Shown in pieces: positions 32,266-42,136 of a stretch of DNA of 64,000 nt. Each line of letters begins with the position of its first letter. The first letter of the stretch is position 1. The notes beneath the pieces are model-generated. The model was not told the origin of the DNA and searched no databases. It worked only from the letters and a program-made list of their open reading frames with translations. The DNA is from Cymodocea nodosa (lineage: Eukaryota > Streptophyta > Magnoliopsida > Alismatales > Cymodoceaceae): positions 1,612,001 through 1,676,000 of the forward strand of contig JAZBRI010000004.1 of NCBI GenBank assembly GCA_036874045.1. The letters are read 5' to 3'. The position numbers were made by a program, and so were the translations under genes.

Positions 32266-34477
32266 ATGAGGAATATGACGCCTGAATTCTGGGAAGAGGC
32301 AGTTGACACCGCACAGTTTCTGAAGGAATCTGAAGAATGGCACACGAGGTAGAAGATCAGAAATAGAACGAGAGAAAAAGAGTTAGAGAAGGTAGAATCT
32401 GAACTTTTTAGATTAAGAAGAATATTAGTAGATTGTGGTATACAAATACCCCATATAATGGAGACACGAATCAGAGTAGTAACTGAAATTGCAGTTAGCA
32501 AAGAAAGAAAAATCCAGCCAAACAATGAAGTAGCCCTAGAGCTAATTCAACGTAAAGCCAGATTGTGGTTTAAGAAACGCATTGCTGGTCGAGGAAGTTG
32601 GGAAATATGGCGGGAGGAACAATAAGAGGCAACTGAAGGACAAGAGGAGCTGACTACTGAAAGACCTGTTCCTAAGGAGCAGCAGCCTGAACCTTCAGTT
32701 CCACCATTTAAGTCATTGACACGAGCAGAAATGATGGGGCCTTCGACTGAAGAAGAAATAAGAGAATTTGCAGAACTGGTTCAAGTTGGAAAGAACCAAG
32801 GAGAATCAGAAGATTTGGCAGTAGCCAAAGCACACCTAGTGTTTGATGCACTTTACAAAAAGAGGGTTGCAGAAAAGTTGAAAGCCCAATATAAAATCAA
32901 AGTGGAACAGCATCATGCAGCTACAGCCAGAACTGCTGCCAAACCTGCTGCAAAAGGAGATGAAGCTGGTCCTTCGAGACCAGTAATTATAGGAAAAGTT
33001 AAGCAGGAAGAGCTAGTACCTGTGGCTCGAAGGCCTGCAAAGCCTATTTTTGTAGATTTAATTTCGGAAGATGAAGAGGAAGAGCAGACACAATTAATTA
33101 GAAAAAAGAAAGGAAAAGAAAAAGTGCTTGAATATTAGGAAATTAAATCTAAAGTACCAATTTTTACAAGGCCTATGGAGTAGATTTTTATTAATCTGCT
33201 ATCCGATTCTGAGGAGGACTAGGAGGAGCAACGAAAAGAAAGAAATCAGGCTGAAATCAGTCTATAGCCTGTACAAGAAGAAACAAAAATTAGGGTAGAA
33301 ACTGAATTGCCCGTGACTCCATCCCAATCTGTTACAGAATCAGAAAGAATAGTAACAAAACAGATTGGTAGTTAGGAGGAGCAAGAAAGAGTAGAAAATG
33401 AAGAGGCTGAAAGAAGCCATTTGGACAAAAATAATTTCATAGATTCCATTGAAGAACAAGAAACTCTTTAGCAAATTATGGAAAGAATTCAAGACAGAGT
33501 GTAGAGTTCTGTTGGGTCACCACCACAGTAGAAGCAGAAGCAAAAATCCAGGAATTTGAAGAGAATGTCCAAATGCAGCCTATGCTAAAGGAAGATCAAG
33601 AACAAACCCCTTTGGAGCAACAAAGTCACCTTCCTAACCCAACTAAAACAACAATTTTGAATGAAGTACATTTTATTAGTCAGGAAGCTTATACCAAATA
33701 CCAAGAAATAATGGGTTATGATATTATTTACAGTAGACCAGTAAATTGGGATGGAATGCAAGAAATCAAAGATCTATTTGAATTCCAAGGTCTACTGCAA
33801 TTCATTTCACAAGAAAGAGGCATGTAGTATATGAAAATTTAGTGCCCTGTTTTTATGCTAATTTGAGAGAAGGAGGATTAATTTCAAACGTGGAGGAAGC
33901 TGATGTACAGATAACACCAGAGCTTCTCCACAATATTTTTGGTTTAAAGAATGAAGGAATAACAATTTTGGAAGATACAATTGTAGTTGAATGGACTGAA
34001 CAGCAAATTAAGGATTGTTTAGCTATCAATCCTGGTGTGCCATTATTAAATAGATTGAAACATTTAAATGGTAAAGCACACATGGTAGCTAACATTCTGA
34101 TTAAGAATGTCTATCAACGATAGGGCCATGACCTAGAATTAAGTCAATTTGTTAAATGGGCCACATATGTAGTTGTAAATAAGATCCAAATAAATTGGTC
34201 TGTAGTTTTTATCTCCAAGCTGAAAACAGTGAAGAAGAAATTATTTTATGGAGATTTGATTCCACTGTTGATGGTGGACTGTATCGATTTCACTATATGG
34301 ACATCAAAAAGGATCAGATCTAGAACCATTTCAGTGAAAGAATATAGAAATTTTGTAGCTGCAGAACTAGCTGTACCTTCTAGAGGAATTACAAGAGTAG
34401 TAGAGAGGATTAATCAATTAGAGCTTCAATTAGAAAAACTCTAGAAGGAAGTAGATGAACTTAGGCATAGAGATTAA
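32266..34477 (+). pseudogene. env-like / plant transposon protein ORF (copy A)
   Basis: ATG at 32266 opens MRNMTPEFWEEAVDTAQF. A basic region with VALELIQRKARLWFKKR, a lysine/glutamate-rich middle (AEMMGPSTEEEIREFAELVQ; FVDLISEDEEEEQ) and the C-terminal domain with DLFEFQGLLQFI, FYANLREGGLI, VQITPELLHNIFGLKNEG, HMVANILIKNVYQR, VVNKIQINWSVVFIS and KKLFYGDLI follow. The last domain matches copies B and C. At least ten stops and one frameshift (about 33830) inactivate it. The family resembles the putative plant transposon protein domain; function and location are unknown. Confidence 0.65.
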
Positions 34478-35580
34478 ACTGTATTGTTCGTTTACTTATG
34501 TAAAGTTGTATGAAATTGTATGATGTACTTGTAATATAATTGATTCATATTAATGAATATAATTTTTCAGATGCAATTTTCATACGTGTTTTGGATGTGA
34601 AATGAATGGAATTTATTGAATATTATGTTATTGTGAAACTTTATGAATGAATATGTAACAGATTTACAATTTGTTGAATGACAGGATAACTACTTAAAAA
34701 TTTCTACATGTTATAAGGTAAACTGTAAATTCTGCATAACATAAAATGACCTGCAAGTTAAATCTTTATATAAGATTTAGATTTAAATGAATTTTAATCA
34801 AAATGACGCATTAATGACATAGATTTAACTTTATTACAGTTAGCAGAATGAAAAAGAAAGAAAAAAGAACAAAGAGGAACTTACGAGAGTAAAACTTAGA
34901 AGTTGCTAAGTGTTAACTCAACGAAGTAAGTCCGTTGAGTTAACCGTAACTCCACGAGGTCAGTAATATAATATAAGGTTACTTCGTTGAGTTATCAATA
35001 ACTCAACGAAGTTAGTCCGTGGAGTTAGCAACAGTAACCGACTATATTTTGTTGAGTTTTCTGTAACTCAACGAGGTTAGTTCGTGGATTAAGCAGAACA
35101 GTTATTCTTTTAACCACGAACGAAACTTCGTCGGTTTAACAGTTACCAAAATTTGAAATTAATAGTGGTATACGTACCCATAAAAACAAGAACCACGATG
35201 CATGTTGCAAGCCACGTTCTTGCAACGAGATTTATTCACTTTATGGATGCGTAGTATATATATAAAATAGAATGTTATTTACGAGTTACCAGCACTTTTA
35301 AAAGAAAGGAGAATGCATTGGAGGAACTGAAAGGAGAAGCAGCTGATTCAACTTCATCCGACAACAAATATTTATTGAATGGAAAGCTTTAGACTAGTAT
35401 GTAATTAATCTTCTGTTATTTATTTATGAGCACATAGACTCGTTCTCTAAGCACTAAACGATTAGTAAGAATACCTACCTAGGAATTTTCATTGTAGAGG
35501 AGTACTGAAAAATTTCTAAACTGAACTTTAACGAAATTCTTTGGGGTGTAGCTAACCTTTCTTTAAAAGAGAATGTAGAA
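34478..35580 (+). promoter_or_regulatory. leader between env-like A and gag A, with dyads and TATA box
   Basis: Noncoding. It holds two dyads: CGTTGAGTTA-ACCG-TAACTCCACG (34933-34956) and the perfect 12-bp pair at 34983-35010. ATATATATAAAATAG near 35256-35270 looks like a TATA box about 310 bp before the gag start codon. A probable 3' splice site is preserved in the unit-B copy (TTTTCATTGCAG at about 39663). Confidence 0.5.
34983..35010 (+). repeat. perfect 12-bp inverted repeat with 4-base spacer
   Basis: TTCGTTGAGTTA, TCAA, TAACTCAACGAA. This is the cleanest example of the dyad that recurs across this region and its LTRs. It could be a hairpin or a binding site for a dimeric factor. Confidence 0.85.
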
Positions 35581-35990
35581 ATGGCTGCTCTAGTAGAAAA
35601 ACCATTAGGAGAAATTCTATATCCTGAATTAATTGATGAACCTTCATGTATTTGATTGCCAAACTTTGAAGGAGATAGGTTTGAACTGAAATCTAATTAC
35701 ATTAGTCAATTGCCACATTTTCATGAATTAGAAAGAGAGGATGCCTATTATTTCCTTAGAGAATTTAACGAAGTTTGTCAAATGATGAAAATGCTGAACA
35801 TGAGTATAGATGTTATTAAACTTAGATATATCCCTTTTTCTTTAAAAGACATAGCTAAGAGATAGTTATATACTCTGTCACCTAATTCAATTTCTACATG
35901 GACTGAATTTTGCTCTATTTTTTTGGAAAAATATTATCCGACACATCAAACGATTAAAAAGAAGAAAGAAATATTAATGTGTAGCCAAAA
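35581..35990 (+). pseudogene. Athila-like gag N-terminal fragment (copy A)
   Basis: It starts MAALVEKPLGEILYPELIDE, then PNFEGDRFELKSNYI, DAYYFLREFNEVCQMMKML and LRYIPFSLKDIAKR, the start of the Retrotrans_gag capsid domain. A TGA replaces the CGA of copy B near 35655 and a TAG follows IAKR. The copy is cut off after about 135 codons by the end of the tandem unit. Confidence 0.8.
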
Positions 35991-36145
35991 ACATATTAAG
36001 AAATCAGTTTTTATGTTTATATATATATAAAAATAATAATATTAAAAATATATATAAAACATAAAAATAGTTGCGGTTCAACCGACTAGATCCATCGATA
36101 TGACCGGAACATTAAAAAAATTGTATTAATTTTCAGAAAAAATAT
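35991..36145. other. filler between tandem units
   Basis: AT-rich sequence with a (TA)n run and one diverged GGTTCAACCG minisatellite copy. It is not found at the end of unit B. It may be the remainder of the junction that produced the duplication. Confidence 0.5.
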
Positions 36146-36540
36146 TGGTTTTACCGAAACATAGTATCGGTTCAACCGAAAGAAAAATAAAAAAATAAAA
36201 AATATTTAGGTCTGACCGAAACATAGTATCGGTTAAACCGGTAAAAAAACAGAAAAACTATTCTCTATAATTTTTTTATTATTATATTTGCTTGTATGGG
36301 AAGTCCGTTGAGTTACGCTTAACTTAACGAGTTTACTCTGTTGAGTCTTGAGTTAGTCAACGAGCTTATTCCGTTGAGTTAACTGTAACTCAACGGAGTA
36401 CTGTAGCTAAGACCGCGGATAAAATAGTAATAGTTGGTTCGGGAAATAACCCGATTACCTGCCTAAACTTAGGGGTTTATTTAAACTAAAACTTAGGGTT
36501 TTGGGGGCATTATCCGGTAAATCATTTAGAATCTAGAACA

Positions 36541-38633
36541 GTAGAATCAGAACTTTTCAAGTTTAGAAGAGATTTAGTAGATATGGGTATACAAATACCT
36601 CAAATAATGTAAACACGAATCAGAATAGCAATATAAATAGCTGTAAGCAAGGAAAGACAAATAAGGCCAAGTAATGAAGTTGCCCTAGAATTAATCCAGT
36701 GTAAGTCCCGACTCTGGTTCAAAAGACGAATCTGTAGACGAGCTAAATGGGCGATCTGGGAGCAAGAAAGGAAAGAAAATGAAGAGGCAACTGAAGAACG
36801 GGAGGAACCAACTGCTGAAAGATCTATTCCTGAGGAGCAGCAGTCTAGACCTTTAGTTCCACCATTTAAGCCATTGGCACGAGCAGAAATGATGGGGCCT
36901 TCGATTGAAGAAGAAATAAGAGAATTTGCAGAACTAGTTCAAGTTGGAAAAAACCAAGGAGAATCAAAAGATTTGGCAATGGCTAAAGCACACCTGGTGT
37001 TTGATGCACTGTACAAAAAGAGGGCTGCAGAAAAGTTGAAAGCCCAATATAAAATTAAAGTGGAACAGCATCAAGAAGCTACTACCAGAACTACTGTTAG
37101 ATATGCTACAAAAGAAGCTGAAGCTGGTCCTTCGAGATCAGCAATTATTGGAAGAATTAAATAGGAAGAGCTAGTACCTATGGCTCGAAGGCCTGTAGAG
37201 CCTATTTTTGTAGATTTAATTTCAGAAGATGAAGAGGAAGAATAGACATAACTAATCAGAAAAAACAAAGGAAAAGAAAAAGTGCCTGAATATAAAGAAA
37301 TTAAATCTGAAGTACCAATTTTTATAGGGCCTATGGAGCAGATTTTTATTAACCTACTATCCGAATCTGAGGAGGAGCAAAGAAAAGAAAAAAATTAGGC
37401 TTAAATTAGTTTGCAGCGTGTACAAGAAGAAACAGAAATTAGGGTAGAAATTGAATTGCCCGTGACTCCATCCCAATCTGTTATAGAATTAGAAAGAATA
37501 GTAATAGAACAGATTGGAAGTCAGGAGGAAGAAGAAAGAGTAGAAAATGAAGAGGCTGAAAGAAGCCATTTGGACAAAAATAATTTCATAAATTCCACTG
37601 AAGAGCAAGAAACTCTTCAGTAAATTATGGAAAGAATTCAAGACAGAGTGGAGAGTTCTGCCGACTCACCACCACAGACAGAAGCAAAAGCAAAAATTCA
37701 GGAATCTGAAGAGAATGTCCAAATGTAGCCTATGCTAGAAGAAGAACAAGTACAAACCCCTCAAGAGCAACAAAGTCACCTTCCTAACCCGACTGAAACA
37801 ACAATTTTGAATGAAGTACATTTTTTAGTCAGGAAGCTTATACCAAATACCAAGAAATAAGGGGTTACGATATTATTTACAATAGACTAGTAAATTGGGA
37901 TGGAATGCAAGAAATCAAAGATCTATTTGAATTTCAAGGTCTACTGCAATTTATATCTCAAGAAAGAGGGCATGCAGTATATGAAAATTTAGTGCCTTGT
38001 TTCTATGCAAATTTGAGAGAAAGAGAATGAGGATTAATTTCAAACATGGTGGAAGCTGATGTACAGATAACACCAGAGCTTCTCCACAATATATTTGGTT
38101 TAAAGAATGAAGGAACAAAAATTTTGGAAGATACAACTGCAGTTGAATGGATTGAGCAGCAAATTAAAGATTGTTTAGCTATCAATCCTGGTGTGCCATT
38201 ATTAAACAGATTGAAGCATTTAAATGGTAAATCACACATGGTAGCTAACATTCTGATTAAGAATGTTTATCAACGATAGGGCCATGACATAGAATTAAGT
38301 CAATTTGTAAAATGGGCCACGTATGTAGTTGTAAATAAGATCCAAATAAATTGGTCTGCAGTTTTTATCTCCAAGCTGAAAATAGTGAAGAAGAAATTAT
38401 TTTATGGAGATTTGATTTCATTGTTGATGGTGGACTGTATCGATTTCACTAAATGGACATCAAAAAGGATCAGATCAAGAACCATTTCAGTGAAAGAATA
38501 CAGAAATTTTGTAGCTACAGAACTAGCAGTACCTTCTAGAGAAATTACAAGAGCTATAGAGAGGATTAATCAATTAGAACTTCAATTAGAAAAACTCTAG
38601 AAGGAAGTAGATGAACTTAGACATAGAGATTAA
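36541..38633 (+). pseudogene. env-like / plant transposon protein ORF (copy B), start deleted
   Basis: Homologous to copy A from the position of its codon 46 on. The first 167 bp including the ATG are lost at a GTAGAA microhomology present on both sides of the missing piece in A. Conserved blocks are AEMMGPSIEEEIREFAELVQ, ITPELLHNIFGLKNEG, HMVANILIKNVYQR, NKIQINWSAVFIS and KKLFYGDLI. Many stops and a one-base frame difference near 37830 relative to A make it non-coding. Confidence 0.65.
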
Positions 38634-39748
38634 ATTGTATTGTTCGTCTACTTATGTAAAATTGTATGAAATTGTATGATGCACTTGTATTGTAATTGAT
38701 TCATATTAATGAAGATAATTTTTCAGATGCAATTTTCATATGTGTGTTGGATGTGAGAATGAATGGAATTTATTGAAAATTAAGTAATTTATGGAACTTT
38801 ATGAATGAATATGTAATAGATTTACAATTTGCTGAATGATAGGATAACTGCTTAAAAATTTCTGCATGTTGTAAGGTAAAATATAAATTCTACATAACAT
38901 AAAATGACTTGCAAGTTAAATATTTATATAATGTTCAGATTTAAATGTATTTTAATCAAAATGAGGCATTAATGACATAGATTTAACTTTATTACAGTTA
39001 GTAGAATGACAGAGCAAATAATAAAGAAAAAACAGAATAGAAACACTTATGAGAGTAAAACTTAGTTGTTGCTAAGTGTTAACTCAATGAAATAAGTCAG
39101 TTGAGTTAACCGTAACTCCACGAGGTCAGTAATATAATATAAGGTCACTCCGTTGAGTTATCTGTAACTCAACGAAGTTAGTCTGTGGAGTTAGCAATAG
39201 TAACCGACTGTGTTCCGTTGAGTAATCTATAACTCAACAAGGTTAGTTCGTGGATTAAGCAGAACGGTTATTCTTCTAACCACGAACGAAACTTCGTTGG
39301 TTTAGCGGTTACCTAAATTTGAAATTAGTAGTGATACACGTACCCATAAAAACAAGAACCACGATGTACGTTGCAAGACACGTTCTTGCAACGAGATTTA
39401 TTTACTTTATGGATGCGTAGTATATATATGAAACAGAATGTTATTTACGAGTTACCAACACTTTTAAAAGAAAGGAGAAAGCGTTGGAGGAACTGGAAGG
39501 AGAAACAGCTGATTCAACTTCATCCGACAACAAATATTTATTGAATGGAAAGCTTTAGACTGATATGTAATCAATCTTCTGCTATTTATTTATGAGCACA
39601 TGGACTCGTTCTCCTAGCACTAAACGATTAGTAAGAACACCTACCCAGGAATTTTCATTGCAGATGTGTACTAAAAAAATTTTCTAAACTGAACTTTAAT
39701 GAAATTCTTTGGGGTGTAGCTAACCTTTCTTTAAAAGAGAACGTAGAG
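38634..39748 (+). promoter_or_regulatory. leader between env-like B and gag B, with dyads and TATA box
   Basis: Same layout as 34478-35580. It has the dyad CGTTGAGTTA (39151-39160), TCTG, TAACTCAACG (39165-39174), a further half-site pair near 39215-39245, and TATATATATG near 39420. A TTTTCATTGCAG acceptor-like site lies before the gag start. Confidence 0.5.
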
Positions 39749-40936
39749 ATGGCTGTTCCAGTAGAAAAACCATTAGGAGAGATTCTGTATCCTGAATTAA
39801 TTGATGAACCTTCATGTATTCGATTGCCAAACTTTGAGGGAGATAGGTTTGAACTGAAATCTAATTACATTAGTCAATTGCCACATTTTCATGGATTAGA
39901 AAGAGAGGATGTCTATTATTTCCTTAGAGAATTTAACGAAGTTTGTCAAATGATGAAAATGTTGAACATGAGTATAAATGCTATTAAACTTAGATATATC
40001 CCTTTTTCTTTAAAAGATATAGCTAAGAGATAGTTATATACTCTATCGCCTGATTCAATTTCTACATGGACTGAATTTTGCTCTATTTTTCTGGAAAAAT
40101 ATTATCCGACACATCATACAATTAAAAAGAAGAAAGAAATATTAATGTGTAGCCAAAAATAGGGTGAATCATTTTGGAAATATTTTGAAAGATTTAAAGA
40201 TTTATTGACTCAATGTCCACATCATGCAATGAGTAAAGCACTATTAATAGGTATAATTTATGAAGGCATAGATGTTTCAACGAAATCTTTATTAGAATCT
40301 ACTTGTCAAAATGGATTTTTAAAATTATGTAGTGAAGAAGCATGGGCATATTTAGAAAACTTTGCAAAAAGAACTGCATAGTGGGAAAATTCGGTTGAAG
40401 CTATTGCAGATAAAAGAATATTGTTAAGAGGAATGCATGAAATAGATTTCAATACTATGCTGGAGGTGAAATTAAATGAATTAACAAAGAAAGTAGAAGA
40501 ATTATCATTAAATCAAAAGCTGGCAGAAAAGAATACAAACATAAATGACTTAGATATTATTTATGCTAGAAACTAGAGAGATAACTTGGGAAATTCTTAT
40601 AATCCTAATTGGAGAAATCACCCGAATTTATCTTGGAGAAACAACAATTTCTAGGGAGGAGAAAATATAAATGAGAAAAACATAAGTTATGAAGTATTAA
40701 TTGAACAAGGAGCTAGAATAGAGAAATTAGAAAAGATAATCCAACAAGTAAACAATCGTTTAAAATTTATATTTGGAAATGCTGCAATTGAAAATCAGAA
40801 TAGAAATATATCACTTAGATAGAAGGAACTAATGGAAGTTAGACCTACTAAAGGATTGCCAATACAAGCTATACCTAATCCTGCCAATAGAACGGTTAAT
40901 GAAATTGATACCTCTTCTGGGAGGGCAGCTAAATGA
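39749..40936 (+). pseudogene. Athila-like gag capsid region (copy B), located downstream of pol
   Basis: MAVPVEKPLGEILYPELIDE, PNFEGDRFELKSNY, FLREFNEVC, IPFSLKDIAKR, then STWTEFCSIFLEKYYPT, FWKYFERFKDLLTQCPHH, IYEGIDVSTKSLLES and SYNPNWRNHPNLSWRNN-type residues (NPNWRNHPNLSW). This is the complete order of an Athila gag up to the region before the zinc knuckle. At least six stops interrupt it, mostly TAG. In a normal element this lies 5' of protease; here it is 8 kb 3' of RNase H. It ends TAAATG at 40933, 190 bp before the F-box ORF. Confidence 0.8.
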
Positions 40937-41009
40937 AGCAAGCAGCATATCTGAAGCAACTATCTGTATGTATATATGTTTTATTTTTAGTTAATAGTAT
41001 TGTAGAGTT

Positions 41010-41068
41010 AATTTTTAACTCAACGAACTTAGTCCGTTGAGTTATGCCTTAACTCCATGAGGGTGTGT
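41010..41068 (+). promoter_or_regulatory. dyad cluster upstream of the F-box ORF
   Basis: TTTTTAACTCAACGAACTTA is followed by GTCCGTTGAGTTATGCCTTA and ACTCCATGAG. The arms GTTGAGTTA and TAACTCCA are 4-5 bases apart, as in the LTRs. An acceptor-like TTTGTGTTATATAG lies 9 bp before the ATG (41106-41119), so the ORF might be expressed from a spliced RNA. Confidence 0.45.
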
Positions 41069-41128
41069 AGTAGTTAGGTTAATTTTTGTTTCTGCTAAAT
41101 TTTTGTTTGTGTTATATAGAATCGACAA

Positions 41129-42136
41129 ATGGAATTGATGCAATTACCATTGGATGCATTAAGAGAAGTATTAAGTAACTTGTCAGCTAAAGATCTATGC
41201 AGGCTGTGTTGTGTATCAAAGGAAATTAAAGACTGTATTGAAGAAAAATATTTTCAGGGACTACAAGCTGCAAAAATGACTAAGATTAGAGAAGGATTCA
41301 TATGGAGGTCATTTAATCGTAGTTCAAATACCTATGAATATCTGACTATGGAAGAAACTACTAGAATTCCACCCAATGCATTAGAAGGAATAAATCATAT
41401 TATGGAGATAGATGAAGGATTAATCATATATAAGACGAGACCAAGGTATGCAAGTTTATTATTACCGGATATTTTGATAAGAAATCCTATAATAGGAGAA
41501 GAATGGAATATAGGAGGACCTAATAGATTTGAAGCACCAACTATAAATTGTGGGTTAGCTTTAATATTTTCTGATAAACATTCTGCAATTCTTGAAAAAT
41601 TATATTATTGGAGACCTATAGGAAATTGGAGTGAAGATTTACGCTTAAGTGTGTATAATTTTCTGAACAGATCTTGGAATGAAAACATTATAATATATCT
41701 AGGACATAAATCATTAATTAACCAAACACATGTCATACTTGATGGATATATATATTTAGTCACAGAGATATCAATAGCATATAGATCTGATTTATACATA
41801 GTGAGCATAGATAGTTATGATGATTATATAGAAATTTTACCTATACCGAGTGAAATATCTAAACCACCATTTACAGAATTTAATGAAATTCAAATAGGAA
41901 TGTGGTATAATGAAGAAGATGATCCTACTTTATGTTTGATAAGATGGTGGGATGAATTGATGAAATTTCAAATATGGATTATGGAAAACATGAATGAATG
42001 GAAGTGGGAAGAGGAGTATATTGAAATAGATGTAGAAATAGAAACTGCTACATTACCTTGGAACCAAAAAGGATATCTTTCTGCATTACATATCATTAAT
42101 GGTAATACACTCGTATTTAGAATTTATAATATATAG
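41129..42136 (+). CDS. F-box protein, intact ORF inside the retroelement
   Basis: The 335-codon frame has no stop or shift, in contrast to every neighbouring frame. Residues 5-45 form an F-box: LPLDALREVLSNLSAKDLCRL, then CVSKEIKDCIEEKYF, which in this family binds SKP1 in SCF ubiquitin ligases. The remainder looks like an F-box-associated repeat domain for substrate recognition, with YKTRPRYASLLLPDILIRNP, HVILDGYIYLVTE and a C-terminal WWDELMKFQIWIME block; tryptophans are frequent. There is no signal peptide or membrane span, so a cytosolic or nuclear protein is expected. It lies on the element's coding strand between gag and the 3'-UTR block, the place of an env-like gene, with no visible intron. 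It may be a captured host gene or a host gene trapped by rearrangement. The substrate is unknown. Confidence 0.8.
   Translation: MELMQLPLDALREVLSNLSAKDLCRLCCVSKEIKDCIEEKYFQGLQAAKMTKIREGFIWRSFNRSSNTYEYLTMEETTRIPPNALEGINHIMEIDEGLIIYKTRPRYASLLLPDILIRNPIIGEEWNIGGPNRFEAPTINCGLALIFSDKHSAILEKLYYWRPIGNWSEDLRLSVYNFLNRSWNENIIIYLGHKSLINQTHVILDGYIYLVTEISIAYRSDLYIVSIDSYDDYIEILPIPSEISKPPFTEFNEIQIGMWYNEEDDPTLCLIRWWDELMKFQIWIMENMNEWKWEEEYIEIDVEIETATLPWNQKGYLSALHIINGNTLVFRIYNI

Larger units (their letters stand above)
31826..35990 (+). repeat. tandem duplication unit A (env-like ORF, gag start)
   Basis: It is homologous throughout to unit B (36146-40158). The corresponding start codons of gag are 4168 bp apart. 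The unit contains a GGTTNAACC-type minisatellite, a dyad-bearing leader, an env-like ORF, a second dyad-bearing leader with TATA box, and the first 400 bp of gag. It ends inside gag after the MCSQK codons. Confidence 0.85.
36146..40158 (+). repeat. tandem duplication unit B (env-like ORF, gag start)
   Basis: Second copy of the unit at 31826-35990. The offset is 4316 bp before and 4149 bp after a 167-bp deletion at 36541-36550, which removes the start of its env-like ORF. Unit B continues beyond the end of unit A into the rest of gag. Several sites that are stops in A are sense codons here and vice versa, so the copies have decayed separately. Confidence 0.85.

Noticed and set aside
31826-40158. 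Two 4.2-kb direct repeats as an LTR pair of a giant element
   Set aside because: The repeats contain protein frames and the start of gag, lack TG...CA ends, primer site and polypurine tract, and lie head to tail with only 155 bp between them.
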